64,000 bases of DNA from Alkalinema sp. CACIAM 70d (GCA_002148405.1 MUGG01000058.1:62001-126000), one strand, 5' to 3'. Positions 18,753 through 27,896 are shown, counted from the stretch's first letter. The notes: generated from the letters alone by a model not told the origin. Translations and numbers: made by a program.

Positions 18753-19281
18753 GTATCAATCTTCCTTCACCATGACGTGTAGATGGAAATGAAGCGTTCG
18801 TATTACCCAATGGATCGTAAATTGATCCCCTGATTTACGATGGATTCTTAATCTGTTGTAGAGAATCCAAGTATTTGTTTACACAATTCTGAACTGATTA
18901 CTCACTACGCCAAACCGCAAAGATTGGGATCTTTGAGTTACGAATTTTCTAGAATGAGATTTTTCTGAGGGCTGCCACTAAAGGACTGCCCCTATCTGAC
19001 ATACGTTGGAGTGAATGTACTGCATCGATCCCGGTATACCTGGAACCTCCTCAGTTCAATCTCCGTCAAGAGAGAATGAGGGTCTGCAAACCCCACAGTC
19101 TTCATGGCAGTATGGAGGAGCTCAATCACACTGCTGCTAGCAGTTCATCCTTGAATGAGCCTCCGATCGACCTGTCCTGGCAACGCTGATAGGCGAAAGC
19201 GAAGCTGACAGGTTGAAGCGAGATCAATGCTGGATCACCGAACTGAAGCCTATTCCCCGTTTTGTTTTAGGTAAATTCCCT
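18753..19281. other. 529-bp divergent intergenic region
   Basis: Lies between pntA (minus) and the DUF2808 gene (plus). No coding frame is credible. An inverted repeat, ACCTGTC (19170-19176) with GACAGGT (19207-19213), encloses a GC-rich loop with smaller pairings (CGC/GCG) just upstream of the DUF2808 start. It could be 5'-leader structure. No named riboswitch was recognised. Confidence 0.5.
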
Positions 19282-19806
19282 ATGCGCTTTTCCAAGTTTC
19301 TTCTGCGTCGTACAGCCTTGGCTGGCACGATCGCAACCCTGACGGTTCTAAGTCTCCCAGTGATCACTCATTCCCAAGGCTTGACCATTTTTAGTGGTGT
19401 CCCTGCGGAAAAACAGTTGAGCTCGCGGGTGGATTTCGGCGGCAACCCCAGCGCCTTCGATCGCTATCGGCTGCGCATCGACAAGAAAAAAATGAAACTG
19501 GCAGCGGCTCAGTTCGTGATTGACTATCCTGATTACTTCGATGGCAAGCTCGATCCGAAAAACGTTGAGCTCTACGTCAACGGCAAAAAGGTCGCCCTAC
19601 AAGAAGTCAAGTGGGATGAAGAGAATTTCTTTATTGAGCTCTTTCCCCAGGAACCAGTACCCGCTGGCAGCAGTGTAGAAATCATGCTGTCCAACGTGAA
19701 AAATCCTCGCAACAATGGCATGTACTACTTTAACTGCCGAGTTCTTACCCCAGGGGATGCCCCCCTCCTACGAGATATCGGAACTTGGATCATTGAAATT
19801 AGCTAG
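19282..19806 (+). CDS. Secreted DUF2808 protein
   Basis: A 174-residue protein with a clear signal peptide (MRFSKFLLRRTALAGTIATL, cleavage near THSQG) and a DUF2808 domain (SAFDRYRLRIDKKKMKLAA, VELYVNGKKVAL, RNNGMYYFN). The family is a cyanobacterial extracytoplasmic family of unknown role. ATG 19282 is preferred over the upstream TTG at 19213 because it places the signal peptide at the terminus. Its neighbours are the rpmH operon downstream and pntA divergent upstream. Confidence 0.85.
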   Translation: MRFSKFLLRRTALAGTIATLTVLSLPVITHSQGLTIFSGVPAEKQLSSRVDFGGNPSAFDRYRLRIDKKKMKLAAAQFVIDYPDYFDGKLDPKNVELYVNGKKVALQEVKWDEENFFIELFPQEPVPAGSSVEIMLSNVKNPRNNGMYYFNCRVLTPGDAPLLRDIGTWIIEIS

Positions 19807-19901
19807 GGGATGGGTCTATAGTAGTAGACTGTGACTTTTTTCATGGTCTACGACTTGTTTCATAGCCTACGACCACCCTACCCAGACTGGAGATACTTTT
19901 T

Positions 19902-20039
19902 ATGAAGCGCACACTCGAGGGCACTCGCCGTAAAAGAAGACGGGTTTCTGGTTTCCGTGTTCGCATGAGAACGCACAATGGTCGTCGCGTCATCAAGGCT
20001 CGTCGTCGCAAGGGACGGGCACGCTTGTCCGCAGCCTAG
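19902..20039 (+). CDS. rpmH: 50S ribosomal protein L34
   Basis: A 45-residue very basic protein starting [14 protein letters not shown] and continuing [20 protein letters not shown], an unmistakable L34. ATG at 19902, stop at 20037-20039. First gene of the conserved rpmH-rnpA-yidC block, 57 bp before rnpA. Confidence 0.97.
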   Translation: MKRTLEGTRRKRRRVSGFRVRMRTHNGRRVIKARRRKGRARLSAA

Positions 20040-20096
20040 TTTATCTAGCTAGAGACAACATCTGTAACTCGATCGCAGCGATGGCAGGTTATTCAT

Positions 20097-20480
20097 TTGG
20101 CATTGCCTAAAGCCAATCGACTTAAGCATCGGCAAGACTTTGATAGGGTTTATCAGCGAGGCAAACGGCGGCGAGCGAGCTGCTTGCACCTTGTTGCCCT
20201 TCGGCTATCTCCTAGGCCATCTCCGGAAGCCGAAGATCCAACAGTCTTGCCGCTTCAGATTGGCATTTCAATTAGCAAGAAAGTCAGCAAACATGCTGTG
20301 GTTCGCAACCGAATTAAGCGCCGGATTAAGGCTGCCCTGCGTCAGTTTTTACCTCGGATGACCACCGGGTGGAAGCTTGTGGTGGTTGTCCGCGCCCAAG
20401 CGGTGGAATGCGATTACTGGAAGTTTCTGCAAGAATTAGAGCAGTTATTGGTCGAAGCCGAGGTACTGCATGGCAGTTAA
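20097..20480 (+). CDS. rnpA: Ribonuclease P protein component
   Basis: Protein subunit of RNase P, which binds the catalytic RNA and helps mature tRNA 5' ends. The TTG start at 20097 gives MALPKANRLKHRQDF, matching the family N-terminus (LPKANRLK); no ATG fits. The RNR motif is visible in KHAVVRNRIKRRIKAALR. The last 11 bp overlap the PH-domain gene. Follows rpmH as in most bacteria. Confidence 0.95.
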   Translation: MALPKANRLKHRQDFDRVYQRGKRRRASCLHLVALRLSPRPSPEAEDPTVLPLQIGISISKKVSKHAVVRNRIKRRIKAALRQFLPRMTTGWKLVVVVRAQAVECDYWKFLQELEQLLVEAEVLHGS

Positions 20481-20868
20481 AGAAGAGGTTTACTACGAAG
20501 GTGGCCCCCATCGGGGAGATCTAATCCTCAATGGGTTGCTGGCGTTCACAATTGTCTGTCTTCCCCTCACGATCGGGGCTGTGGTTCGTGCCCTGTGGTT
20601 GCGCTACCGCATTACCGATCGTCGCGTTAGCATTACTGGCGGTTGGCGGGGGCAGGATCGCGCCGATGCGGTCTATTCAGAGATCGATCGCGTGATTTCC
20701 GTTCCCAGAGGCTTAGGCATTTGGGGAGATATGGTTTTGGTACTCAAGGATGGCAGTCGCTTGGAAATGAAAGCAATGCCAAAATTCCGTGAGGTGGAAG
20801 CCTATATCAACGAACGGATCACCGCCAAAGCTAGCACAACCAATAAGACCAAGACTTCACAGCGCTAG
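20470..20868 (+). CDS. Bacterial PH-domain membrane protein
   Basis: A 132-residue protein with an N-terminal hydrophobic stretch (GLLAFTIVCLPLTIGAVVRALW) and a YdbS/bPH2-like PH fold (RYRITDRRVSITGGW, YSEIDRVISVPRG, LVLKDGSRLEMKAMP). Found in cyanobacteria between rnpA and yidC; function unknown. The ATG overlaps the end of rnpA, so translation is likely coupled. Confidence 0.85.
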   Translation: MAVKEEVYYEGGPHRGDLILNGLLAFTIVCLPLTIGAVVRALWLRYRITDRRVSITGGWRGQDRADAVYSEIDRVISVPRGLGIWGDMVLVLKDGSRLEMKAMPKFREVEAYINERITAKASTTNKTKTSQR

Positions 20869-20887
20869 TTCCAAAATTCTGAATTTA

Positions 20888-20916
20888 TCCAGTGTGGCAA
20901 GACAGGCTACACTGGA
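20888..20916. repeat. Hairpin between PH gene and yidC
   Basis: TCCAGTGT (20888-20895) pairs with ACACTGGA (20909-20916). No U-tract follows, so it is more likely an mRNA processing or leader structure inside the operon than a terminator. Confidence 0.55.
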
Positions 20917-21003
20917 ACTTGGTCTGTTAAAGCTCCTAGAGACTGGGTGTTGTATCAAGGCCAGATTATTTCTTCAACAACTTATCAATCGACTCGAAGG
21001 CGC

Positions 21004-22152
21004 ATGGATTTCGGTATCGGTTTTCTTTCAAATAACGTCATGCTGCCGATCCTGGACTTCTTCTACGGGATCGTGCCTAGCTATGGTCTCGCGATCGTGG
21101 CACTGACCTTGGTTGTACGTTTTGCGTTGTATCCCCTCAGTGCAGGTTCGATCCGAAACATGCGCCGGATGCGCGTTGCCCAACCCGTCATGCAAAAACG
21201 CATGAAGGAAGTTCAAGAGCGGTACAAGAACGATCCGGTTAAACAGCAGGAAGAGGTGAGTGCCCTCTACAAAGAATTTGGCAACCCCTTGGCAGGCTGC
21301 TTCCCCCTGCTCGTCCAAATGCCTGTTCTGTTTGCCCTGTTTGCCACGCTCCGGGGATCGCCCTTCTCGGACGTACCTTACAATATCAAGGTACAAATTT
21401 TGCCTACTGAGCAGGCTGCTTTGGTTCAGCCCCAGGCGTTCACTACGGAAACCCATAACATTTACCTAGCAGATGGGCTTCACTCCCCTGTCCAAGCTCT
21501 TCTGCCGGGAGGCAACAAGGTTGGGGTTGGTGACAAAATTCAGGTGGAATTTCAAACACCTGAAGGGAAGCCCTTCTCAGCTCTGGCTGCAGAATATCCC
21601 GAGACAAATCTTACCCCTCGCTACAAAGTCTTGACTGGTAGTGAGCGGGTCACCATCAACGAAGACGGAACGATTCAAGCCCTACAGCCCGGAGAAGCGA
21701 CGATTCAAGCTTTTATTCCCGGACTCGCTGCGGACAAAGGATTCCTATTCATTGATGCCCTAGGTCGTGTAGGTGCTGTGGATCCCGATGGAACCATTCA
21801 CTGGGATATCGTAGGCATGGTTCTGTTCTTTGGCGTCAGCCTCTACATCAACCAATTGCTGTCCGGACAAGGTTCAACCGGAAATTCTCAGCAGGATACG
21901 GTGAATAAGATTACACCGGTGCTGTTTTCGGGAATGTTTCTGTTCTTTCCTCTGCCAGCGGGTGTGCTGATGTACATGCTGATCGCGAACATCTTCCAAA
22001 CCCTGCAAACCTTTATTCTGTCGCGGGAACCCCTGCCGGAAAATCTGCAAAAGCTGGTAGATGCTGAAGCGTCTGGCAAGGGTGCAGCCACGGCCACCGT
22101 GGATGTCAGTGCCATTCCTTTTGAACCGGGTCAGAAGAAAAAGAAGGCATAG
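21004..22152 (+). CDS. yidC: Membrane protein insertase YidC/Oxa1
   Basis: Inserts proteins into the plasma and thylakoid membranes. Starts at [15 protein letters not shown] (ATG 21004); the upstream frame opening at 20947 is not conserved. Seen: first helix ([17 protein letters not shown]), an amphipathic coiled stretch ([18 protein letters not shown]), [16 protein letters not shown], then a lumenal/periplasmic loop of about 150 residues, then the last two helices ([36 protein letters not shown]). The loop contains [20 protein letters not shown], similar to a bacterial Ig-like (BIG2) repeat. Ends with a Lys-rich tail; khpB follows after 3 bp. Confidence 0.95.
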   Translation: MDFGIGFLSNNVMLPILDFFYGIVPSYGLAIVALTLVVRFALYPLSAGSIRNMRRMRVAQPVMQKRMKEVQERYKNDPVKQQEEVSALYKEFGNPLAGCFPLLVQMPVLFALFATLRGSPFSDVPYNIKVQILPTEQAALVQPQAFTTETHNIYLADGLHSPVQALLPGGNKVGVGDKIQVEFQTPEGKPFSALAAEYPETNLTPRYKVLTGSERVTINEDGTIQALQPGEATIQAFIPGLAADKGFLFIDALGRVGAVDPDGTIHWDIVGMVLFFGVSLYINQLLSGQGSTGNSQQDTVNKITPVLFSGMFLFFPLPAGVLMYMLIANIFQTLQTFILSREPLPENLQKLVDAEASGKGAATATVDVSAIPFEPGQKKKKA

Positions 22153-22155
22153 ATC

Positions 22156-22659
22156 ATGGGTAATCATCCATCTCAGGAACGGGGACAACAATGGCTAGCG
22201 CAGGTTTTGCAGCTAGCAGGTTTGGATGTGGAGCTCGTGACTGAGATGGTTGAGGTTGATGATGAACACAATTGTTGGCTCACGATCGTTGCTGATCGCC
22301 TCTCTTCTGAACAGAAAGCTGCGCTCTTAGGCGATCGGGGCCAAGTTCTGGATTCCCTGCAATATCTAGCTAACGCCACTCTCAATATTGGTCAGGTAGA
22401 AGATGCCCAAGGTGCATATATTCTTGAACTAGAGGGTTACCGAAAAAACCGCATTCAACAACTTCAAGCTATTACAGAAGAAGCCGTTGCAGCGGTACGT
22501 GAAACGGGACAAGATTTTGAGATTAAATCCCTATCTTCCGCTGAACGCCGAGAAGTCCATGGATTGCTCAAACATTACCCGGATTTAGAAAATTTCAGTC
22601 GCGGCCAGGAACCCGATCGTCGCCTAGTGGTTCGCCTCAAATCCACGGAAAGCGAGTAA
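22156..22659 (+). CDS. khpB: KhpB/Jag RNA-binding protein (KH-R3H)
   Basis: A 167-residue Jag-type RNA-binding protein. A KH-like domain (residues about 35-105, containing GDRGQVLDSLQYLAN) is followed by an R3H domain (SLSSAERREVHGLLKHYPDLENFSRG split across two motifs). The N-terminal Jag-N domain is absent, as in other short forms. Begins 3 bp after yidC, so co-translated. Role inferred from family: RNA binding and cell-envelope or division control. Confidence 0.88.
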   Translation: MGNHPSQERGQQWLAQVLQLAGLDVELVTEMVEVDDEHNCWLTIVADRLSSEQKAALLGDRGQVLDSLQYLANATLNIGQVEDAQGAYILELEGYRKNRIQQLQAITEEAVAAVRETGQDFEIKSLSSAERREVHGLLKHYPDLENFSRGQEPDRRLVVRLKSTESE

Positions 22660-22814
22660 ATTCTCTCCCTGCCGACCCATTGTGACCCAGAAGTTACTCT
22701 CAGATTACTAAATCTTTCCTATTTTTCTCCCAGTTTTTACCCTCACAACCCTTCTCGCAAGCACCATTTGTTGGATAGAGCGAGTTGTGAGTCCCTGCAT
22801 TGGAGCCGATTCCC

Positions 22815-23318
22815 ATGGAACCCATTTACATTCCTCGCTTGACCAAGTTGCCCGATGGAACAGAAACCATTGAATTTAAAGAGTTTTTCCAAGATTTAGA
22901 AACCTTGACTCCGGTACAAGGGGTGTGCCGAGTGACCCACAAAGGTAATTTTTTAGAGACTGCGGTTAAAGCAGACACCATTATCACCCTCTGTTGCGAT
23001 CGCTGCCTCCAGCAATACAATCATCGGCTTTCCGTGGAAACAGCAGAATTTCTCTGGCTGACCGATGGGGAAGCGATCGATCCGGAGGAGATTCCACTGG
23101 ACGAGGATCTCATCATTGAGGAAATGGTGGAGACCCTGCCAAAGGACGGCACCTTTGACGTAGGTTCCTGGATCTATGAGCAACTTTGTTTAGAGCTGCC
23201 CCAACGCAAGCTCTGTAGTGCAGATTGTGGGGGGATCACCCTCAGCCCGAGCCAAACGGAGCAGCCCGATGCCCGCTGGTCTGCCCTAGAAGCCCTACGG
23301 GGACAGTTACCCAATTAG
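22815..23318 (+). CDS. YceD/DUF177 family protein
   Basis: A 167-residue protein with paired cysteines CDRC (near residue 60) and CSADCGG (near the C-terminus), typical of YceD/DUF177, linked to 23S rRNA accumulation in plants and bacteria. ATG 22815 preferred; TTG-type start at 22800 is also possible. It precedes ycf46, in the region following yidC-khpB that is conserved in cyanobacteria. Confidence 0.85.
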   Translation: MEPIYIPRLTKLPDGTETIEFKEFFQDLETLTPVQGVCRVTHKGNFLETAVKADTIITLCCDRCLQQYNHRLSVETAEFLWLTDGEAIDPEEIPLDEDLIIEEMVETLPKDGTFDVGSWIYEQLCLELPQRKLCSADCGGITLSPSQTEQPDARWSALEALRGQLPN

Positions 23319-23462
23319 TCCAGCTCAGGTAGCCCCTAAAATCTTGATTGATTCAGCATTGATTCCTGCGTTGACTTCCCCGCTTGATTCAGAGAATCAG
23401 TTGCCAAATGCCGAAGCTGCCCTTGAGAATGGAACATTGAGCCTTCCATTTATCGCTTCGCC

Positions 23463-24989
23463 ATGAGTTTTAGTGACGAGTTCAACCTTCTACTGCGAGC
23501 CCGCTATCCCATTCTCTACATTCCCACACGAGAGGAAGAACGGGTTGAAGCCACGATCGCGGACTGTGCCAAATCGCGGGAAGGCAGAGCCGTCTATACT
23601 TGGGACTTTGTGGATGGCTATCAGGGCAACCCCAACGACGCTGGCTTTGGCAAACGCAATCCCTTACAGGCTTTAGAATTTGTCGAAAAACTACCCGCTG
23701 CGGCTCCAGCGATTTTTATTCTGCGGGATTTTCAGCGCTTCCTAGAGGATATTTCCGTTTCCCGTAAGCTGCGCAATCTATCGCGATTACTGAAAGCCCA
23801 GCCGAAAAATCTGGTGATTTTAGCATCGAACCTGGCAATTCCGGAAGAACTCAGTGATGTTTTAACGGTTCTTGAATTCCCATTGCCGAATACCCAAGAA
23901 ATTCGATCGGCGATCGATCAACTCCTCAGCCCCCTGGGAGCCAGCCCCAATGCCGATCTGATGGATAGTCTGGTGCGGGCTTGCCAAGGACTATCGATCG
24001 AACGCATTCGACGGGTTCTAGGTCGGGCGATCGTGCTGCACAACGGCCAACTCCAGGCGGAGGATGTGGACTTGGTGCTGGAGGAAAAACGGCAAACCAT
24101 CCGCCAAACCCAGATTCTGGATTTCTATCCTGCTACTGAAAAAATTACGGACATCGGGGGATTGGATAACCTAAAGGACTGGCTGTTGCGGCGGGGGGGG
24201 GCCTTTTCCGATCGGGCCAGACAGTATGGCCTCCCCCACCCCAAAGGCTTGATGCTGGTCGGGGTGCAGGGCACCGGGAAATCCCTCACCGCCAAAGCGA
24301 TCGCCCACCACTGGCGACTTCCGTTACTACGCCTTGATGTGGGGCGTCTATTCGGTGGCTTAGTCGGGGAGTCAGAGTCCCGCACTCGCCAAATGATCCA
24401 ACTAGCAGAAGCATTGGCTCCCTGCGTCCTGTGGATTGATGAAGTGGATAAGGCCTTTGCCGGGGCGGATGGACGGGGAGATTCCGGCACCAGTAGCCGC
24501 GTGTTTGGAACATTTATTACTTGGATGGCGGAAAAAACTTCCCCCGTATTCGTCGTGACTACGGCCAACAATATCCAAGCGCTCCCGCCAGAAATGTTGC
24601 GCAAAGGTCGTTTCGACGAAATTTTCTTTGTCGGCTTACCCAGCCAAGAAGAACGCCGCGCCATTTTTGAAGTGCATTTATCCCGCTTGCGACCTCAGAA
24701 AATGCAGGAGTATGACCTCGATCGCTTGGCTTATGAAACTCCCGATTTTTCCGGTGCAGAAATTGAGCAAACCCTAATCGAAGCCATGCATCTAGGGTTC
24801 AGCCAAAATCGCGACTTTACCACCGACGACATTCTGGAATCCGCCAGTCAAATCGTTCCCCTGGCCAGAACGGCCCGCGAGCAAATCCAATTTCTTCAGG
24901 ATTGGGCCGCTGCGGGCAAAGCTCGCCTTGCCTCTCGCCATAGTGCGTTGAGCGATCGGATCCAGCAGCAACTTCAACAACCCGATTGA
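23463..24989 (+). CDS. ycf46: Ycf46-type AAA+ ATPase
   Basis: A 508-residue AAA+ protein conserved between cyanobacteria and algal plastids. An N-terminal part resembles the Ycf46 domain (LLRARYPILYIPTREEERVE). The C-terminal AAA module has Walker A (GVQGTGKS, about residue 264), Walker B (VLWIDEVDKAF, about 325) and the second-region RKGRFDEIFFVGLP. Function is not settled; the Synechocystis homolog (Slr0374) has been linked to inorganic carbon use. ATG start at 23463. Confidence 0.93.
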   Translation: MSFSDEFNLLLRARYPILYIPTREEERVEATIADCAKSREGRAVYTWDFVDGYQGNPNDAGFGKRNPLQALEFVEKLPAAAPAIFILRDFQRFLEDISVSRKLRNLSRLLKAQPKNLVILASNLAIPEELSDVLTVLEFPLPNTQEIRSAIDQLLSPLGASPNADLMDSLVRACQGLSIERIRRVLGRAIVLHNGQLQAEDVDLVLEEKRQTIRQTQILDFYPATEKITDIGGLDNLKDWLLRRGGAFSDRARQYGLPHPKGLMLVGVQGTGKSLTAKAIAHHWRLPLLRLDVGRLFGGLVGESESRTRQMIQLAEALAPCVLWIDEVDKAFAGADGRGDSGTSSRVFGTFITWMAEKTSPVFVVTTANNIQALPPEMLRKGRFDEIFFVGLPSQEERRAIFEVHLSRLRPQKMQEYDLDRLAYETPDFSGAEIEQTLIEAMHLGFSQNRDFTTDDILESASQIVPLARTAREQIQFLQDWAAAGKARLASRHSALSDRIQQQLQQPD

Positions 24990-25148
24990 GCCTTCTTCTC
25001 CTATACTGGACGGGACAATCATCTAGGCCGAAATCACACTTCGCTGTTGAGAGGTGTTAGAAACTGCAAGGGTGTTGACCTCGCACTTGGACTGCGATGA
25101 CAGTGAGTTGAAACTAGGCTGAGATTAAAGTGCAGGATTGGGGGAAGT

Positions 25149-25622
25149 ATGCGTTGGGTTGCAAAAACCTTTGTCGGAATCTTTGTGGCCGTTGGAATCT
25201 TGGTAGTGGGTGGCTACTTCGCAGCCAATTACTTGATCACCCAATTTACTAAGCTACCAGACCGTCCCACCTTCCCCAACGACGATCCCAACTACCTGAA
25301 AAATCAGGCTAAGGCGATCGTGAAACCCAAACCTAGCAATCCTTCAAGTTCCGATAAAAATAAAGCCACTTCCAGTAATCCGGAAAGCAAGTTGGATAAG
25401 CCGCTGCCTCCAGGAGCTTTTGAGGGCAAAGTGATTCAACCGATCGGCCTAGTATTACGGCAATCTGCCAGTTTGGATGGGGCTCCTGCAGGAGGGATTG
25501 GATTCAATGAGAAAGTGGTGGTTTTAGAAAGTTCTCCCGATGGGAATTGGCAAAAGGTTCGGCTCATGAACAGCGATCGAGAAGGCTGGGTCAAGGGCGG
25601 CAACATTGAAAAAGTCCAATAA
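25149..25622 (+). CDS. Membrane-anchored SH3-domain protein
   Basis: A 157-residue protein with an N-terminal membrane anchor (GIFVAVGILVVGGYFAANYL), a Pro/Ser/Lys-rich linker and a C-terminal bacterial SH3 fold (GLVLRQSASLDGAP, VVVLESSPDGNWQKVRL, REGWVKGGNI). SH3b domains usually bind peptidoglycan or cell-wall peptides. A GGGGAAG element just upstream supports ATG 25149. No operon partner is obvious; the next gene is also an envelope protein. Confidence 0.8.
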   Translation: MRWVAKTFVGIFVAVGILVVGGYFAANYLITQFTKLPDRPTFPNDDPNYLKNQAKAIVKPKPSNPSSSDKNKATSSNPESKLDKPLPPGAFEGKVIQPIGLVLRQSASLDGAPAGGIGFNEKVVVLESSPDGNWQKVRLMNSDREGWVKGGNIEKVQ

Positions 25623-25789
25623 TTCTTGCCACCCAACCCAAGCATGAATTTTTCGGCCAATGGGATCAGTTAATATACCGAAAAGAGAATCCATAAAGAG
25701 AATCCATCCGAACCTGACCTATCTCTTCCAACGCGATGATCTCTTGGCGCACGGCCTATCTCTTAGCGCACTGATCTGGAGTGATTCCC

Positions 25790-27088
25790 ATGGCCCCTTC
25801 AAAATTAGTCTCCTTGCTGCAAAATCGTCTAGCAGAATTGTTCACGACGCTTAACGGACTGCTGCAATCTTCCCTCAGTGGACTGGCTTACACTCGACTG
25901 CTGAGTTTAGCGATCGGAGTTTTGATTTTAGCGATCGGGAATGCAGCCGTTGCCCTTCAGAAAGGTGACGAGGGGGACGCTGTGGCCGATCTGCAAAATC
26001 GTCTCACGGCAGCTAATTGCTATGACGGCCCAATCTCAGGCTATTTCGGAGAATTGACCCAGGCAGGCGTTATCCGCTGTCAAGTACAATATGGTCTTGA
26101 TCCGGATGGGGTGGCGGGTTCCCAAACCCTGGCCGCTTTGGGGGGAGCAGCCTCAGAACCTCAACCTTCCACTGAAGCGATTGTCCCCCAGACAACCGCT
26201 AGGCAGGAAACAGCGACCCCCGAATCTCGCCTCCAAATTGGTGATCAGAACGAAGCAGTGGTCACCCTACAGCAACAATTAGCTCAGTTAGGTTTCTATT
26301 CCAGCAAGATTGACGGTATTTTTGGCCCGAAAACTCAAGCGGCAGTGCAGCAATTACAACGCTCCAGCAATTTGCCCGACGATGGCATTATGGGTTCCAA
26401 AGAGCAAGCTGCTTTAGCTTCGGCCCTAAGTCAACCATCTGTTACACAAGCTCCCCTGACCACTGCAACAGAAGCTGCACCCACTAACCTCAACTCTACA
26501 ATTCAACTTGTTAGGGGAGATCAGGGGCCAGATGTTAAACGTCTTCAGCAGCGTTTGCAAGAGCTAGGTTGGTTTCAAAGTAACGTCACTGATTATTACG
26601 GCAACATCACCCAAACAGCCGTTGCTGATTTTCAGCGATCGCACAGTTTACCGGTAACAGGAATTGCTGATGCCCAAACCCTCGCAGCTCTAGAGATTAC
26701 GACCCCGCAGCTGACCCAATCTGCAAAACCAGCCCAATCAGTTCAGACTCTAAATCAGACCCAGTCGCCCTTTTCCAGTGGGTCTTTCACCACTTCATCC
26801 TCACAAACACCGTTCACCAGCCCATCTTTCCGAGCTCAACCTTTCAAAGCCCCAACTGCAACCAAACCGTCCATGCAACAGGTTCGACGCTATGTCGTCG
26901 TAATCCCCATTCAGAGTGGTGCCACCCTCTATCAAGTTCGGCAAATTTGGAACAGTGCCTCACAAATTTCGAATGAAAAGAAAGGGGCTTATATCCAGGC
27001 AGGAGCCTTTACTCAACGATCGGAGGCCGATCGGCAATCCCAGCTTTTGCGAGCCTATGGTTTAGATGCGCGGGTTGATTACCAGTAA
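25790..27088 (+). CDS. Peptidoglycan-binding protein with three PG-binding domains and a SPOR-like tail
   Basis: A 432-residue envelope protein. N-terminal hydrophobic segment (SLAIGVLILAIGNAAVAL), then three PG_binding_1 domains (starting at GDEGDAVADLQNRL, GDQNEAVVTLQQQL, GDQGPDVKRLQQRL), a Ser/Thr/Gln-rich linker, and a C-terminal SPOR-like stretch (GAYIQAGAFTQRSEADRQSQ). Probably binds peptidoglycan, possibly in septal regions. ATG 25790; GTG 25781 is an alternative. The last codons and stop lie in a perfect 40-bp tandem duplication. Confidence 0.85.
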   Translation: MAPSKLVSLLQNRLAELFTTLNGLLQSSLSGLAYTRLLSLAIGVLILAIGNAAVALQKGDEGDAVADLQNRLTAANCYDGPISGYFGELTQAGVIRCQVQYGLDPDGVAGSQTLAALGGAASEPQPSTEAIVPQTTARQETATPESRLQIGDQNEAVVTLQQQLAQLGFYSSKIDGIFGPKTQAAVQQLQRSSNLPDDGIMGSKEQAALASALSQPSVTQAPLTTATEAAPTNLNSTIQLVRGDQGPDVKRLQQRLQELGWFQSNVTDYYGNITQTAVADFQRSHSLPVTGIADAQTLAALEITTPQLTQSAKPAQSVQTLNQTQSPFSSGSFTTSSSQTPFTSPSFRAQPFKAPTATKPSMQQVRRYVVVIPIQSGATLYQVRQIWNSASQISNEKKGAYIQAGAFTQRSEADRQSQLLRAYGLDARVDYQ

Positions 27089-27142
27089 GCTAGGGCATCC
27101 AATAGATGCGCGGGTTGATTACCAGTAAGCTAGGGCATCCAA
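27063..27142. repeat. Perfect 40-bp tandem duplication across a stop codon
   Basis: Bases 27063-27102 are repeated identically at 27103-27142 (unit starts TAGATGCGCGGG and ends GGGCATCCAA). The stop codon of the PG-binding gene (27086-27088) lies in the first copy, so the second copy is a non-coding echo of the gene's 3' end. Confidence 0.95.
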
Positions 27143-27194
27143 CCAAAAACATCCAATCAATAGACAACCAACCAATTCGGCATTCAACCGCCAT

Positions 27195-27656
27195 CTACAC
27201 CGGAAGTAACGATCGCTGACAAGTAGGGCACACTGCATGGATCGTCAGTTGGCAATCCAATAGGTGATAGCCCTCTTTCTGTGCAACTTTCATACCGGTT
27301 TTCAGCACTGATTCGGTCTTAAATTCGATCGTCTTATTGCAGCGCACGCAAATAAGGTGGTGGTGATGGTGGGGATGGGGTTGGTTTAACTCGTAGTGTT
27401 TATGACCTTCCGCCAATTCTAGTTCCCGCAAAATGCCCATACGAGCCATCATCTTCAAAGTACGATAGACCGTTGAAAGGCTGATCGCTTCACCTTGACC
27501 TTTGAGCAAATGAAACAGATCTTCAGCACTTAAGTGCTTTCCCCGCTCCAGATTTTGAAACACTTGCAGGATTGTTTCTCGCTGGGCAGTCATTCGCCAA
27601 CCGCGCTCATTGAGCTCGGCTTTGAGAGAAGATGCTGTGTAGGCTGAGGCATTCAT
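27195..27656 (-). CDS. fur: Fur-family repressor, most like FurA
   Basis: A 153-residue Fur protein: winged helix (LKAELNERGWRMTAQRETIL, SLSTVYRTLKMMARMGILRE), a His-rich metal site (HPHHHHH, 94-100), and two cysteine pairs CVRC (103-106) and CPTC (143-146) that bind structural zinc. The sequence around RELELAEGHKHYELNQP is close to cyanobacterial FurA, the iron regulator, although Zur and PerR share the layout. ATG start at 27656. A dyad 31-48 bp upstream may be its own operator. Confidence 0.87.
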   Translation of the reverse strand: MNASAYTASSLKAELNERGWRMTAQRETILQVFQNLERGKHLSAEDLFHLLKGQGEAISLSTVYRTLKMMARMGILRELELAEGHKHYELNQPHPHHHHHLICVRCNKTIEFKTESVLKTGMKVAQKEGYHLLDCQLTIHAVCPTCQRSLLPV

Positions 27657-27686
27657 ACTTGCAACAAACTCATCTCTATTGAGAAT

Positions 27687-27704
27687 TAGAATAGTTGTAT
27701 TCTA
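27687..27704 (-). promoter_or_regulatory. Inverted repeat upstream of fur (possible operator)
   Basis: TAGAATA (27687-27693) and TATTCTA (27698-27704) form a perfect 7-bp dyad around GTTG, 30 bp upstream of the fur start. Fur proteins often autoregulate through AT-rich dyads, but the match to the canonical 19-bp Fur box is only partial. Confidence 0.4.
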
Positions 27705-27851
27705 GCTCAGTAGCAAGAATGCGAGTCTATTGAGAATTACCTGCAAGAGTGCTTAAACCTTTGTTATGTACACTGATTTGAGTGATAGACGCTATTGAGT
27801 GATAGACGCTAACATCAGCGCGATCGCCTATAAATTGTAAAAATCTAATTG

Positions 27852-27896
27852 CAAAATAAAAAACCTGAACCCTACAGGATCCAGGTTATTCAGGTT
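27852..27896 (-). terminator. Intrinsic terminator of the sigma-factor gene
   Basis: On the minus strand AACCTGAA (27896-27889) pairs with TTCAGGTT (27869-27862), and TTTTTATTTT follows, about 80 bp after the stop codon of the sigma-factor gene. A standard rho-independent structure. Confidence 0.8.

Noticed and set aside
19177..19206. Possible riboswitch in the pntA/DUF2808 intergenic region
   Set aside because: No recognisable cobalamin, TPP, glutamine or manganese riboswitch core; only local hairpins are visible.
21028..21456. Minus-strand 142-residue frame opposite yidC
   Set aside because: Antisense shadow; basic composition typical of the reverse frame of a hydrophobic gene.
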